From Aureimonas sp. AU20 (GTDB lineage Bacteria > Pseudomonadota > Alphaproteobacteria > Rhizobiales > Rhizobiaceae): a stretch of 64,000 nt of DNA. Where the stretch lies: the NCBI RefSeq assembly GCF_001442755.1, contig NZ_CP006370.1:124001-188000 (forward strand), given 5' to 3'. Shown piece by piece: positions 16,717-25,032 of this stretch. Positions within the stretch are counted from its first letter, which is position 1. Every line of letters starts with the position of its first letter. Both the position numbers and the translations under genes were made by a program. The notes under the pieces were generated by a model. The model worked only from the letters and a program-made list of their open reading frames with translations. It made no database searches and had not been told where the DNA came from.

Positions 16717-17295
16717 CGGAGCTACCGTTGATGCCGATATCGGGGGAAACTGGGTCGTGGCATTCTCTCCGGGACTATGGGTCGCGGACGTTCGAATCCC
16801 GTTAATGGACCCACTATCTTTGGTTATGTCCTCCGATCATCGTCGGGCTGTTTCCGAGGTCCATGACGATAGGGTTCAATAAGGGTCGTTCCGTGCCTCT
16901 CAACCCAATCGGAGAGTTCGTCCAAGCCCAATCAGGCTCAAGTGCGGGGCGATCTTGAACGGAAGTTCTGACTTGCTTTGACCCCGCTAGGGCGGGACTT
17001 CGTCGGGTTGAACGCTTCCGGCACTACGGCGAGGAACTCGCCAGTCCCGCCTCTACAACTGTTTCTTCCCAGGTGCGAATGCGGCATCGGACGGTGCTTT
17101 TCCTCCACCGTCCGCCAAGTGACGTAGCGCAAGCAGCATAATAACTCTAGGTTTTATATTCAGCCGTCTACCATGACTTGCGCATGTAAAATGCCGAGGC
17201 TCATCCCTGTCCCCTCAGCCGGCGATCGGCAAGCCCGAAACGACCGGCCGCTCGGCCCGGCGCTCGGCGTCTACAGCCCGGCAGCACCCCGCCCG
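16717..17295. other. intergenic region without a supported gene
   Basis: 579 bases separating the TadG-like gene from the isochorismatase-like gene. It contains a perfect 9-bp hairpin at 17088-17114 (CGGACGGTG/CACCGTCCG) and an AT-rich patch near 17137-17165. A 64-codon minus-strand frame at 16938-17132 has no recognisable domain. The promoter for the TadG-like gene must lie at the left edge. Confidence 0.5.
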
Positions 17296-17883
17296 TCAAA
17301 GCGCGTCGCCGCTCCTTGCCAGGGCTTCGATCACATCCCGCGCCTGAAACACCCGGCAGAACTCGCCGTCGAGATTGGCGAGGCTCATGGCGTGGATGTC
17401 CTCGGCCGCATGGAGGCGACCATCCGGGCCCGCGCGGTCGAAGGTCCAGGTGGCGTCCGCGACGAGGATCGCGTCGTAGCCGAGATTGCCCGCCATGCGC
17501 GTCGTGGTCTCCACGCAATGGTTCGTCGTGGCGCCGACGATCACCAGGGTCGAAAGCCCCATGCCTTTCAGCCGCGTGTCGAGATCGGTTCCGATGAAGG
17601 CGCTGTTGACGTGTTTCACCAGAACGGGCTCGCCGGGATGTTCGCGCGCGTCCTCGCGCACCGCGTATCCCGTCGCCTGTGGGTGGAAGCGCGAGCCAGG
17701 GTCGGTGTTGGCGTGCCGGATATGGATGACCGGCGCCCGGGCGGCGCGGAAGGCGGCGAGAAGATCCGCGATGCGCGCCGGCGCCTCGGGATTGTTCCGC
17801 TTCGCGCCGGCCCGCTCCATCTCGTCGAAGGCCTGCTGCACGTCGATGACGATCAAAGCCGTGTTCTCGAGGATAAGACGCAT
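17296..17883 (-). CDS. isochorismatase-family cysteine hydrolase
   Basis: A 195-residue alpha/beta hydrolase of the isochorismatase-like superfamily, with the catalytic triad in place: Asp14 (VIDVQQAF), Lys90 (VKHVNSAF) and Cys123 (TTNHCVETT). Family members hydrolyse amides, ureas or isochorismate; substrate not determinable. The gene is 49 bases downstream of the isonitrile-hydratase-like gene on the same strand, which suggests joint handling of nitrogenous small molecules. Confidence 0.9.
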   Translation of the reverse strand: MRLILENTALIVIDVQQAFDEMERAGAKRNNPEAPARIADLLAAFRAARAPVIHIRHANTDPGSRFHPQATGYAVREDAREHPGEPVLVKHVNSAFIGTDLDTRLKGMGLSTLVIVGATTNHCVETTTRMAGNLGYDAILVADATWTFDRAGPDGRLHAAEDIHAMSLANLDGEFCRVFQARDVIEALARSGDAL

Positions 17884-17932
17884 GGTCCCTCTTTCCTAAA
17901 TCTAGGCTACCGCCCGTTAGGCGGACGGGCTC

Positions 17933-18595
17933 TCAAGCCCGGAGAAGCGCTTCCCGCTCTCGCCTCGACCCTGCCATGCGGGCCTTCGCGGCCGCGACGA
18001 CCGCCGCCGGAGCGGTGTCGGGGCGCCCGGCGTCGAAGGGCGGAGCCGGGGCGTATTCCAGCGACAGCTGGATCGTCTCCGCCTCCTCGCGGCCGAGAAG
18101 TTCGGCCACCACCGCCAGACCGAAGTCGATGCCGGATGTGACGCCGCCCGCGGTGATGAGCGAGCCGTCCTGCACGACGCGTCGCTCCGCCGGGATCGCG
18201 CCGAACCGGGGCAGGAAGTCCAGCGCGTTCCAATGCGTCGTCGCGCGCCGGCCCTCCAGAAGCCCGGCCTGCCCCAGAACCAGCGACCCCGTGCAGACGG
18301 AGGTGAGGAAGCGGGCGCGCGACGCCTTGTCCCGGAGAAAGGCCAAGACCTCCTCGTCGCGCAGCAGCGCGTTGACCCCGCTGCCGCCGGGCACGCAGAG
18401 CACGTCGAAATCGGGCGCGTCGGACATCAGCGTGTCGGGCTGCAGCACCAGCCCGGTCGCCGAGCGGATCGGCTGGAGGTCCTTCCAGACGAGATGGACG
18501 CTCGCCCCCGTCGCCGAGGCGAAGACCTCGTAAGGTCCGGTCAGGTCGAGCTGCTGAACGCCGGGAAAGCAGAGGATGCCGAATCGAAGGCTCAT
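17933..18595 (-). CDS. inhA: isonitrile hydratase-like DJ-1/PfpI protein
   Basis: A 220-residue DJ-1/PfpI-fold protein. Sequence and spacing closely match the Pseudomonas isonitrile hydratase InhA: PGVQQLDLTGP with Asp17, the VCTGSLVLG nucleophile elbow with Cys101-Thr102, RATTHWNALDFL and the C-terminal LEYAPAPPFDAG. That enzyme converts isonitriles to N-substituted formamides. The start at 18595 has GGAG seven bases upstream; the longer frame runs into the divergent regulator. Annotation as a true hydratase is by family resemblance only. Confidence 0.88.
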   Translation of the reverse strand: MSLRFGILCFPGVQQLDLTGPYEVFASATGASVHLVWKDLQPIRSATGLVLQPDTLMSDAPDFDVLCVPGGSGVNALLRDEEVLAFLRDKASRARFLTSVCTGSLVLGQAGLLEGRRATTHWNALDFLPRFGAIPAERRVVQDGSLITAGGVTSGIDFGLAVVAELLGREEAETIQLSLEYAPAPPFDAGRPDTAPAAVVAAAKARMAGSRREREALLRA

Positions 18596-18638
18596 GGGTC
18601 GCTCCTGTCTTGACGCGGCAAATCTATCGCGCGACGAC

Positions 18639-18654
18639 TTGGCCATTGCGCCAA
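18639..18654. promoter_or_regulatory. candidate operator between inhA-like gene and GlxA regulator
   Basis: TTGGC/GCCAA inverted repeat with a 6-bp centre in the 73-base divergent gap. Placement fits autoregulation by the GlxA-type regulator; weak evidence by itself. Confidence 0.3.
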
Positions 18655-18668
18655 TCATCGCTCGGATC

Positions 18669-19640
18669 ATGCCAATCGCCCCCGCCCCTCCCCACCGCGT
18701 CGAGATCCTCGGCTTTGCCGGTGCCCAGATCCTGGACATTACGGGGCCGGCGCAGGTCTTCGCCACGGCCAACGACCTGACGCCGAGCGGAGCCGAGAAG
18801 CCCTACGAGATCGCCTTGGTGGCGCTGGGACCAGAGATTGCGACGAGTTCCGGTCTCGTCCTCCAGGCCGAGCGGGCGGAAAGCTGCGAGCGCGACCCCG
18901 GCACGCTGATCGTCTCGGGCGGATACGGCGTGGACGCCGCGCGCGAGGACGATGCGTTAATCGGCTGGATCAAGCGGCGCGCGCCCCGCGCCAGGCGCAC
19001 GGCCTCGGTGTGCAGCGGCGCGCTTCTTCTGGCCGAGGCCGGGCTGCTCGACGGGCGCCGGGCCGTGACCCATTGGCAGCGCTGCGCCGAGTTCGCCTCC
19101 CGCTATCCCGCCGTGCGCCTCGAACCCGATCCCATCTTCGTTCGCGATGGATCGATCTGGACCTCCGCCGGCGTCACGGCGGGGATCGATCTCGCGCTCG
19201 CCATGGTGGAGGCGGACGGGGGCCGCGCGCTGGCCCTCGCCGTGGCGCGCCAGCTCGTCGTCTTCCTGAAGCGCCCGGGCGGCCAGTCGCAGTTCAGCGC
19301 GCCGCTGGCGCTCCAGGCGAGCGACGCGCGGTTCGAAACCCTGCATGGCTGGATCGCCGCCCATATCGACCGCGACCTTTCGCTCGCGGCATTGGCCGAC
19401 CAGGCCGGCATGAGCCTTCGCACCTTCTGCCGCCGCTACCGCGAGGGAACCGGCCGCACGCCCGCCGAGGGGGTCGAGATGATCCGCGTCGAGAGCGCGC
19501 GGCGGCATCTGGAGGAAGGCGCCAGCGTATCGCGCGCGGCGACGCGCTGCGGCTTCGGCTCCACCGAGACCATGCGACGCGCCTTCCTGCGCCAGATGGG
19601 CGTCGGCCCCAACAGCTACCGCGCCCGCTTCCACGGCTGA
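18669..19640 (+). CDS. GlxA family transcriptional regulator (DJ-1/PfpI plus AraC HTH)
   Basis: A 323-residue regulator. Residues about 9-190 are a DJ-1/PfpI domain (VEILGFAGAQILDITGPAQVF; elbow TASVCSGALLLAEAGLLDG), and residues about 220-320 are an AraC-type double helix-turn-helix (LSLAALADQAGMSLRTFCRRY; VSRAATRCGFGSTETMRRAF). It is divergent from the inhA-like gene, whose product is homologous to its sensor domain, so it likely senses a related ligand and controls that gene. Confidence 0.92.
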   Translation: MPIAPAPPHRVEILGFAGAQILDITGPAQVFATANDLTPSGAEKPYEIALVALGPEIATSSGLVLQAERAESCERDPGTLIVSGGYGVDAAREDDALIGWIKRRAPRARRTASVCSGALLLAEAGLLDGRRAVTHWQRCAEFASRYPAVRLEPDPIFVRDGSIWTSAGVTAGIDLALAMVEADGGRALALAVARQLVVFLKRPGGQSQFSAPLALQASDARFETLHGWIAAHIDRDLSLAALADQAGMSLRTFCRRYREGTGRTPAEGVEMIRVESARRHLEEGASVSRAATRCGFGSTETMRRAFLRQMGVGPNSYRARFHG

Positions 19641-19683
19641 CGGGCTCGGGCGAGCCGGAGGCTGTCCCAGGGTTCGCCCGCTT

Positions 19684-20760
19684 TCAGGCGACCGGCTGTC
19701 GCGTCTCCACGGGCGGGGTCGCGGCCAAGTCGCCCCCGGCGCGTCGATAGGCGCTGGGCGTCGTCGCGGTGACGCGCAGGAATTCGCGGTTGAAATTCGA
19801 CTTCGTGCCGAACCCGGCATCGAACATGATCTTCGTGACCGGCTCCCCCGTCTCTCGCAACAGGCGGCAGGCCCGTTTGACGCGGTGCGTGTTCACATAT
19901 TGCGAAACGCTCATCGCCTGCGTCCGGTTGATGGCGTTCGACACGTCCCGCGCGGGCAGACCCAGCTTGCGGGCGATCTTCTCCAGGTTCAGATCGACAT
20001 CGCGATAAAGCTCCTTATCCCGCATCAGCGTCTCGATCGCGTTGGCGATCTCCAGATCCGCCTTGGTCGGCAGGCTGGCGACCGTGCGGTCCGGCGCGGG
20101 CTCGGTGGCGTTCGCCTCGGCCTCCACCGAACTCGAACTGGCGACCGACGCCGCCGCCCCCAGAACCAGGAGCGTCGCGACATTTCCGACCGCGACCATC
20201 GCGCCGGAATGCGTGCCGCCGCTGACCGCGAAATCCAGGCTGACGAGAATGTCCGTCGCGGCGGAGGCCAGGAGCGCGACGCCGGTGATCTGCAGGGCGC
20301 GGTGGGATCGCAGGACGCCGTCGAGGCGCGATGCCACGAGGCCGTCGGGGCCAAGCCGCGCCCGCCAGAGAAGCGCGGCGCCGTAGCCCGCGAAGGTCGC
20401 GGCGATCACCGCCCCGACCGGATCTGGCCAAAGCAGTATGAGGGCCACCACGAGCGCGAACGGCAGAAGATGCGGCGCGATCGCCGCGAGCCTCAGGGGC
20501 GGATCGTCCCGCGCCAGACTGTCGAAGCTCAGCCAGGCGAGCGGCGCGATCAGCGCTGCCAGCGGCGACATGACCGGCAGAACGGCGCGCAGATCATAGC
20601 CCCAACGCAGGCCGACGAGGATGGATTGCAGGGCATAGGCCGCGATCAGGGCCGTGAAGAGAGGGTTGGCGCGAAACCCGTCCCCATCCCGCCGAAGAGC
20701 CTGGAACAGGATGGTGACGAGCAGCAGAGACACGAGGAAGGGAAGCGGAACGAGAATCAT
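19684..20760 (-). CDS. membrane-bound AraC family transcriptional regulator
   Basis: A 358-residue protein with about seven hydrophobic segments in the first 220 residues (MILVPLPFLVSLLLVTILF at the start) and a cytoplasmic C-terminal AraC helix-turn-helix domain (LNLEKIARKLGLPARDVSNAI; VTKIMFDAGFGTKSNFNREF). Membrane-anchored AraC regulators of this design sense envelope or extracellular signals. The start at 20760 begins directly with the first helix. It is divergent from the secreted protein at 20914, with a 40-bp inverted repeat between them. Confidence 0.88.
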   Translation of the reverse strand: MILVPLPFLVSLLLVTILFQALRRDGDGFRANPLFTALIAAYALQSILVGLRWGYDLRAVLPVMSPLAALIAPLAWLSFDSLARDDPPLRLAAIAPHLLPFALVVALILLWPDPVGAVIAATFAGYGAALLWRARLGPDGLVASRLDGVLRSHRALQITGVALLASAATDILVSLDFAVSGGTHSGAMVAVGNVATLLVLGAAASVASSSSVEAEANATEPAPDRTVASLPTKADLEIANAIETLMRDKELYRDVDLNLEKIARKLGLPARDVSNAINRTQAMSVSQYVNTHRVKRACRLLRETGEPVTKIMFDAGFGTKSNFNREFLRVTATTPSAYRRAGGDLAATPPVETRQPVA

Positions 20761-20811
20761 GGAAAGGGGTCGAACGGTTGGGGTCGGGCGGGTTGGGCGC
20801 CCCATCCTTGC

Positions 20812-20851
20812 CCTTGATCGCGATCCGGATCGACCTCGATCGCAATCAAGG
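20812..20851. promoter_or_regulatory. 40-bp inverted repeat, candidate AraC operator
   Basis: CCTTGATCGCGATC at 20812-20825 is repeated in inverted orientation at 20838-20851 with one mismatch, around a 12-bp spacer. It sits midway between the divergent starts at 20760 and 20914. Long paired sites suit dimeric AraC regulators; a transcript hairpin is the alternative. Confidence 0.55.
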
Positions 20852-20913
20852 TCGCCGGCTTCCCGCGTTTTTGGCGAGGTTCGCCCGTCTCAACCCCTCG
20901 ACGGAGCCGCCCG

Positions 20914-21639
20914 ATGAACGCCCGACCGCTCGCCCTGCTTCTGCTCGCCATACTCTTGCCGGCCCTGCCCTCGCTCGCTGCGGCGGAGGACGGGACCCAA
21001 CCCGGCCAGACCCTCGACATTCCCGGTGTGACCGCAATTCGCGTCATCGGCGAAGCCGCGTCGATCCACGTGACCACCGGCGAAAGCGATGCGCCGCGCG
21101 CGACGCTGGGCGGTCGGCGCACGGGATGGTTCGCGAACTGGTATTCGAGCTGGTTCTTCAACGACTGCCGAACGCAAAGCCGCATGCGGATCGAGGACGC
21201 GGTGCTGACCGTCGAGGCAGGCCCGTCCTCCTGGCTGGAGCCGTCGGACTGCGAGGTCACGCTCGATGTGACGACCCGCAAGGGGGTCTCGGTCGACATC
21301 CGCCAGGCCGCCTCGCAGGTCAGGCTGGCCGGGGAATTCTCGACCGTCTCGCTCGAAACCAAGGCGGCGGATTTTACCTTGGAAGGGCATGCGGAGACGG
21401 TCCGGCTGACCTCGGACGCGCTCCGCTCCCGCCTCAACTTTGATCGAACCGAGGAGAACGAGACGATCGCCATCGCGGCCCGCGCCCTCGACACCGCGCT
21501 CGGCTTCACCGCCGGCACGCGCATCAGCTACGACGTGCAGGCCGCGGCGGCCCTGGTGGACAGCGCGCTCCCCAACACCGCCGGTGCGAAGCCTTCGGTC
21601 GCGATCAAGGCGGATTACGTTCGAGCCGTCATTCGCTAG
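20914..21639 (+). CDS. exported hypothetical protein
   Basis: A 241-residue protein with a clear signal peptide (RPLALLLLAILLPALPSLAAA). The mature part is dominated by predicted beta strands with repeating TLEVTxxxGVSVDI-like patterns (CEVTLDVTTRKGVSVDIRQAASQVRLAG), reminiscent of the stacked-strand DUF4097-type adhesin fold, and has two cysteines. No enzyme motif. Its divergence from the membrane AraC regulator suggests it is that regulator's target. Function unknown. Confidence 0.75.
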   Translation: MNARPLALLLLAILLPALPSLAAAEDGTQPGQTLDIPGVTAIRVIGEAASIHVTTGESDAPRATLGGRRTGWFANWYSSWFFNDCRTQSRMRIEDAVLTVEAGPSSWLEPSDCEVTLDVTTRKGVSVDIRQAASQVRLAGEFSTVSLETKAADFTLEGHAETVRLTSDALRSRLNFDRTEENETIAIAARALDTALGFTAGTRISYDVQAAAALVDSALPNTAGAKPSVAIKADYVRAVIR

Positions 21640-21669
21640 GGAAGGCTGCGTCCAAGCCGCCTTCCAGGG

Positions 21670-21702
21670 CGCGGCGAAGCCGGTGCTTCCGGCCTCGCCG
21701 CG
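21670..21702. terminator. candidate bidirectional terminator
   Basis: CGCGGCGA/TCGCCGCG continued by GCCGG/CCGGC after one mismatched pair, 5-nt loop, between convergent genes ending at 21639 and 21713. No T-run. Confidence 0.55.
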
Positions 21703-21712
21703 TCCGGGCTTC

Positions 21713-22297
21713 TCAGGCGGGCAGCGCCATTTCGACTTCGCGGCCGCGCTTCAGCTCGCGCATCCACTGGCCGTATTCCGGCTTGTGCTTCAGCTGGTGG
21801 CCGTAGTGGCGGCGAAGGGCCTCGACCAGCCGTCCGCCCCGGCCGAGCTTCTCGTCGGCATAGGCGATCATCACCGAGTTCGGCCAGGCCTTGCTGCGGA
21901 TCTGACGAAGGCGCTCGAACAGCTCCTCCTCGCCGGCAGTCGGGTCGCCCTGCGCCATCAGCGTCACCATGGCCGCCGTGGAGCGCGAGATTCCCATGTG
22001 GCAATGGACGAGAAGATGCCCGGCCGTGCCTTCCACCGCGCCCTTGTCGAGCTGGTCGCCGAAGGCGAGAATGGCGCCGACATGCTCCTTGGCCGGCATG
22101 ATCTGCCCCGGCAGCGGGTCGATGATGTCGTGGAACCGAAGCGTCGTGCGCAGATGCTTGGAAAAGGCCTCGAAATGGTGGATGTCGGGATGGCCGGGGT
22201 CGATGATCGACAGGACATGCGTCACCCCCGTCTCGCTATGGGCGGGCAATTCCTCGATACCGCAGATCGTGCGCGACGAGATCGCTAGGGTCTTCAT
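21713..22297 (-). CDS. tyrosine/dual-specificity phosphatase-like protein
   Basis: A 194-residue cytoplasmic protein with the protein-tyrosine-phosphatase loop HCHMGISRS (Cys99, Arg105), fitting HCxxGxxRS. The N-terminal THVLSIIDPGHP and the C-terminal helix-rich part match the small tyrosine-phosphatase group found in alphaproteobacteria. The start at 22297 has GGGAGG six bases before the ATG. It lies downstream of the PspA-YiaAB genes on the same strand but is separated by a strong hairpin, so it probably has its own promoter. Substrate unknown. Confidence 0.85.
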   Translation of the reverse strand: MKTLAISSRTICGIEELPAHSETGVTHVLSIIDPGHPDIHHFEAFSKHLRTTLRFHDIIDPLPGQIMPAKEHVGAILAFGDQLDKGAVEGTAGHLLVHCHMGISRSTAAMVTLMAQGDPTAGEEELFERLRQIRSKAWPNSVMIAYADEKLGRGGRLVEALRRHYGHQLKHKPEYGQWMRELKRGREVEMALPA

Positions 22298-22415
22298 GAA
22301 GGTCCTCCCGGCTGGCAAAGTCGCCCCCTGCTTACGCTTCCCGCAGCGGGCTCACAATGACCGCGCGGCGGCAAATCGACCGCCGCGCCGCCGGCCCCGG
22401 CCGCGAGCCGGGCAG

Positions 22416-22447
22416 GCGCCCGCCGGGCCTGAAGGCCGGGCGGGCGC
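22416..22447 (-). terminator. terminator-like hairpin after YiaAB gene
   Basis: GCGCCCGCCGGGCC/GGCCGGGCGGGCGC (14-bp stem, one mismatch) with a TGAA loop, ten bases after the stop at 22457. Very stable, but without a T-run. Confidence 0.55.
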
Positions 22448-22456
22448 GGAGCGGCG

Positions 22457-22741
22457 TCAGACCCGGGCGCCGCGATCGACGTCCATCAGCAGCTTCTCGG
22501 TTCGGGCGTCTTCCAGCCGGTTGATGAAGCGCGAGGATTCCTCGATGTCGCGCAGCGTCTTGGTGACCGTGATCGAGGTGTGGACGAGCATGATCGAGGC
22601 CATGGCGTAGAAGCCCTTGGCGGCGAAGCTCGCCTCCAGCGACCAGATGCCCGCCGCCATCATGCCGGCTGCGATAAGGAAGCTGGCGATGCTGAAGGTC
22701 TTCCAGGCGGAGGTGTGCTTGGGGGTCTGAAGCTCGTTCAT
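22457..22741 (-). CDS. YiaA/YiaB family inner membrane protein
   Basis: A 94-residue protein with two adjacent membrane helices (FSIASFLIAAGMMAAGIWSL and FYAMASIMLVHTSITVTKTL), matching the YiaAB two-helix domain, and a charged C-terminus (RFINRLEDARTEKLLMD). It is 60 bases downstream of the PspA homologue and presumably in the same transcript under the TetR operators. The pairing suggests a role at the inner membrane in envelope stress; the biochemical role of YiaAB proteins is not established. Confidence 0.88.
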   Translation of the reverse strand: MNELQTPKHTSAWKTFSIASFLIAAGMMAAGIWSLEASFAAKGFYAMASIMLVHTSITVTKTLRDIEESSRFINRLEDARTEKLLMDVDRGARV

Positions 22742-22801
22742 GGGTTTTCTCCGGTTGGGTTCGGGTTGTTCGAAAAAAGAGTCGGATCAGTTTGGAAAGG
22801 G

Positions 22802-23491
22802 TCAGGACGCGCGGGCGGCGCGGCGCTCAGCGAGGCGGCGCAGCACGGCATCCGCTCCGCCCGCCGGTGGCTCGCCGCAGCCGGCTTCGGCCAGCTTGGC
22901 GAGGATCGTGGCGGGGTCGTTCGCCTGGCCCATCGTGTCGAGAAGGTCCTCGGCCGCCTCGCCTTCGCGCTGACGGCCGCGCAGCCGGTCCAGCGTGTGC
23001 TCGGCTTCGCTGAGCGTGGCTCTGAGGTCGCCCGGGGCGGTGGAGCGAAGGCGCTGCACGCTTTCGCCCGCTTCCAGAAGGCGCAGTTCGAGGCGAAGCT
23101 GGCGCAGACGCTGCTCGGCCTGCACGGCGAAGCGCTGCAGCTTGTCGACCTCGCCCTGCAGGCGGGCCAGCGCGCCTTGCGAGCGGTCCCGCTCCTCCTC
23201 CAGGCCGGCGATGGCGCTGGCCGCCTCGCGGGCGAGATCGCCCTTGTCCTGGTCGAGCGCCGCGATCGTGCGGGTTTCCAGATCCGCGATGCGGGCGCCG
23301 AGTTCGGCCAGACGCTGCTCTTCCTCCCGGTTGCGGATCGTCGCCACGGCGATGTCGCGTCGCGCCACCTGAAGCGATCCGGCGCAGTCGCGGATCTGCT
23401 GCCGGAGGATCGTCAGCGCGTGACGATCGGTGATCGCCTCCGCCCGCTCGAAGGCGCGACCCCGGGTCAGCGCCGAAAACTGTTTCCACAT
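22802..23491 (-). CDS. PspA/IM30 family membrane-stress protein
   Basis: A 229-residue protein that is almost entirely coiled coil (residues about 45-190, heptad-rich with many Glu, Arg, Leu), as in PspA/IM30/Vipp1 proteins that polymerise on damaged inner membrane. The start at 23491 (MWKQFSALTRGRAFERAEAI) matches the family's N-terminal amphipathic helix region. The C-terminus is short and basic. Expression is probably controlled by the divergent TetR protein through the sites at 23508-23576, one of which lies 17 bases from this start. Confidence 0.88.
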   Translation of the reverse strand: MWKQFSALTRGRAFERAEAITDRHALTILRQQIRDCAGSLQVARRDIAVATIRNREEEQRLAELGARIADLETRTIAALDQDKGDLAREAASAIAGLEEERDRSQGALARLQGEVDKLQRFAVQAEQRLRQLRLELRLLEAGESVQRLRSTAPGDLRATLSEAEHTLDRLRGRQREGEAAEDLLDTMGQANDPATILAKLAEAGCGEPPAGGADAVLRRLAERRAARAS

Positions 23492-23507
23492 GCCCTCGAC
23501 CTCTCTA

Positions 23508-23576
23508 TGAACGTTGTTCATAGCCGAACGTCGCATAGCTCTGAACGTTGTTCAAGCTAAAAATGAACGTCGTTCA
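23508..23576. promoter_or_regulatory. array of TetR operators
   Basis: Palindrome TGAACGTTGTTCA at 23508-23520 and 23542-23554, and TGAACGTCGTTCA at 23564-23576. A degenerate fourth site, with an intact left half CGAACGT, is centred at 23531, exactly halfway (17 bp) between the first two. The array fills the gap between the divergent PspA and TetR genes, so the regulator most likely represses both. Confidence 0.85.
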
Positions 23577-23594
23577 AAAATTTTTGGAGGGACT

Positions 23595-24209
23595 ATGGCG
23601 ACGAGAGACGACAAGCGGCAGGATCTGCGCACTCGCATCATCGAGGCCGCCGAAGCGCGCATCGCGGCGGACGGCGTGCAGACGCTGCGGGCGCGCGATG
23701 TGATGAGCGATGTCGGCGCGGCGCTGGGCGGGCTCTACAACGCCTTCGAGGATCTGGACGACCTCGTCCTGCGCGTCAATTCGCAGACCCTGGCGCGGTT
23801 GAAGGTGGTGTTGCAGGCGGCGATCGCCGGCAACGGCGATCCGCGCGCGGCGCTGAAGGTGCTGGCGCTCGCCTATCTCGGCTTCGCGCAGGACAATCCC
23901 CGGCTCTGGTCGGCGCTGTTCGAGCATCGCTATGCGCCGGGCAAGTCGATCCCCGACTGGCACCTCGCGGAGCAGACCGAACTGCTCGCCTATATCTCGG
24001 CCGCGCTCCGGCCGCTCCAGCCGAGCCTGACGGACGCTGCCCTCACCTTGAGGGCGCGAACCTTCTTCGGCGCCATCCACGGCATCGTCGCCTCTTCGCT
24101 GGCCGGGCGCTTCGTCGGCGTGTCCGGCGGCGACCTCGCGCGGGAGATCGCGGAGTTCCTCGACCTTCTCGTGTCGGGCATGGCGGAAAAGGAGGAGGAG
24201 CGAGGCTGA
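23595..24209 (+). CDS. TetR/AcrR family transcriptional regulator
   Basis: A 204-residue repressor: N-terminal helix-turn-helix (RTRIIEAAEARIAADGVQTLRARDVMSDVGAALGGLYNAFEDLDDLV) and a helical C-terminal ligand domain resembling the TetR_C group with AEQTELLAYISAAL. The start at 23595 has TTGGAGG four bases upstream; the open frame before it lies within the operator array. It is divergent from pspA-yiaAB, with operators between. The inducer is unknown. Confidence 0.92.
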   Translation: MATRDDKRQDLRTRIIEAAEARIAADGVQTLRARDVMSDVGAALGGLYNAFEDLDDLVLRVNSQTLARLKVVLQAAIAGNGDPRAALKVLALAYLGFAQDNPRLWSALFEHRYAPGKSIPDWHLAEQTELLAYISAALRPLQPSLTDAALTLRARTFFGAIHGIVASSLAGRFVGVSGGDLAREIAEFLDLLVSGMAEKEEERG

Positions 24210-24236
24210 CGCGGCACCCGCCGGACATCGCGCCGG

Positions 24237-24851
24237 TCAGCGCTCGCCGGATCGGGCGGAAATGCCGCTCGCTTCGGCGAGCGCGTCCAACAGTTCCACC
24301 AGTTGCGGGCTGGGGCAGGCGGAGCCGAAGGCGTGGCGCGCCTCGTCCGCGTCGAGCAGCACCACGCTGCACAGCGCATCCGTCCGGTCCGGCGGTGCGG
24401 GCGGGCTCCGGCCCTCGTCCGCCCAGACCCGGTTGGCCGCAAGAATGACGGCGCCGAGATCGGCGTCGGTGAGGGTGCCGCTCGCCTCCTGCTCGATGAC
24501 GCTCGCCGTGGGATCGTCGCTCGTCCCGGCCCGGAGCCGCGTCACCGCCCGGCGCATCGTGCCCGAATCCAAATCGACGATGAGCCAGTTCGCCAGCGGC
24601 GAGAGGATGTTTCCCCGAGCGACGAGGACGCCATGGGCCGGCAGGGCGCCGGGAAAGGCCAGAGAAAGTTTGGCCCGCTCCGTTCGATACGGCGAGTCTC
24701 GCTTGTCCTGAGCGTAGGGGTGCGATGTCACCGCCTTCCGCTCGGCCGCGACACCCGGCATAGCCGCGACGCAGAACAGCAAGACACTTGCGGCGATCAG
24801 GCCGAGGAGACGGATGCGCGGAATAGAACTTCGCAGGGACTGAGCGTCCAC
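24237..24851 (-). CDS. exported hypothetical protein
   Basis: About 204 residues with an N-terminal membrane/signal segment (LLGLIAASVLLFCVAAMPGVAA) and a mature part without a domain I recognise. A cysteine pair in LCSVVLL and SACPSPQ could form a disulfide. The start is uncertain: GTG at 24851 is chosen because it precedes the signal peptide with a reasonable leader; GTG at 24875 is an alternative and neither has a good ribosome binding site. It converges on the TetR gene. Confidence 0.6.
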   Translation of the reverse strand: MDAQSLRSSIPRIRLLGLIAASVLLFCVAAMPGVAAERKAVTSHPYAQDKRDSPYRTERAKLSLAFPGALPAHGVLVARGNILSPLANWLIVDLDSGTMRRAVTRLRAGTSDDPTASVIEQEASGTLTDADLGAVILAANRVWADEGRSPPAPPDRTDALCSVVLLDADEARHAFGSACPSPQLVELLDALAEASGISARSGER

Positions 24852-25032
24852 GACATGAGAAAGGCGGAGACGCACCCGCCATCGGCCACTCTGGGGCGGG
24901 ACATCACCTCTACCGCCACGCGGCAGCCCTTCGATCCCGCGCGCCGAGGTCAAGGGCGGCTCGCTCCCCACTCGAAACAGCGAAACCCGGCGCGACCGAT
25001 CGCCCGGGTCTCGCCTCCGATATAGGCCGAAT

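Noticed and set aside
16775..16810. tRNA-like GTTCGAATCCC string
   Set aside because: The flanking bases do not form a T-stem and no acceptor, D or anticodon arms can be drawn.
16938..17132. 64-codon minus-strand frame, considered as a transposase remnant
   Set aside because: No catalytic motif, ribosome binding site or flanking inverted repeats; it shares only a short GGAAAAGCACCG string with the MITE.
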